Shown here: positions 29,245 to 29,283 of the stretch, one piece after another
How the letters are laid out: every line of letters starts with the position of its first letter
Numbering within the stretch: the first letter of the stretch is position 1
NCBI GenBank assembly: GCA_030630015.1
Contig: DAOVNV010000004.1
Location: forward strand, 1 to 29,283
Direction: 5' to 3'
Origin: Desulfuromonadales bacterium
GTDB taxonomy: Bacteria; Desulfobacterota; Desulfuromonadia; Desulfuromonadales; BM103
Length of the DNA stretch: 29,283 nucleotides
Notes under the pieces: model-generated
The model's database searches: none
What the model was told of the DNA's origin: nothing
Seen by the model: the letters and a program-made list of their open reading frames with translations, nothing else
Translations under genes and position numbers: made by a program

Positions 29245-29283
29245 ATTATCTCAGGATTGTTGTCAACAATTTGCCCGACAGCG

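Noticed and set aside
29245..29275. Promoter for the small cysteine-rich ORF
   Set aside because: A minus-strand TTGACA is followed by GATAAT only 10 nt later, too close for sigma-70, and directly at the start codon.

Overview
The window is a stretch of high-GC chromosome from what looks like a Desulfuromonadales-type bacterium (Geobacter, Desulfuromonas or Pelobacter relatives). This rests on gene order recalled from that group (yqeY-cvpA-mutS2-dnaG-rpoD, prfA-prmC-murA-hisG-hisD, and nif3, zinc-ribbon gene, rnpB) and on a decaheme c-type cytochrome paired with an MtrB/PioB-like outer-membrane barrel. No species can be named from sequence alone.

Layout. Positions 1-23515 are almost entirely minus-strand housekeeping genes. 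Reading in the direction of transcription: gluQ (glutamyl-Q tRNA-Asp synthetase); rho; rpmE with a strong intrinsic terminator; prfA-prmC-murA; a histidine block hisG-hisD-hisB-hisH-hisA-hisF-hisE; the DNA replication and transcription block yqeY-cvpA-mutS2-dnaG-rpoD; a CAU-anticodon tRNA with its own promoter and terminator; nif3-like; a coiled-coil zinc-ribbon gene; the RNase P RNA gene rnpB; a cysteine-cluster protein; and a LOG-family protein that runs off the left edge. hisC, hisI, hisZ and rpsU are not in the window.

Positions 23600-29041 switch to the plus strand: an Rrf2-family regulator with three cysteines, a structured 350-nt leader, a DmsE/MtrA-like decaheme lipoprotein cytochrome, an MtrB/PioB-like barrel that itself carries one CXXCH heme motif, and then metX behind a SAM-I riboswitch with its terminator. 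A small cysteine-rich ORF on the minus strand closes the window.

How the parts work together. The cytochrome and barrel would form a trans-outer-membrane electron conduit, and the adjacent Rrf2 protein is a plausible Fe-S or redox-responsive regulator of it. metX is controlled by S-adenosylmethionine through transcription attenuation. The his genes form a mostly complete operon with a short-form HisG that needs a HisZ partner from elsewhere.

The less ordinary content lies in the spacers: a 26-nt palindrome found both inside RNase P RNA (helices P3 and P12) and in the hisF-hisE spacer; a hairpin repeat near rnpB and in the rpoD leader; a MITE-like 130-bp inverted repeat whose internal mismatches are all wobble-compatible on one strand; purine heptads (GAG plus four bases) directly after three his stop codons; and potentially bistable hairpins ahead of the cytochrome operon. 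In proteins, the notable points are the heme motif in the barrel, a CX3CH first heme motif in the cytochrome, and an eroded Smr active-site motif in MutS2.
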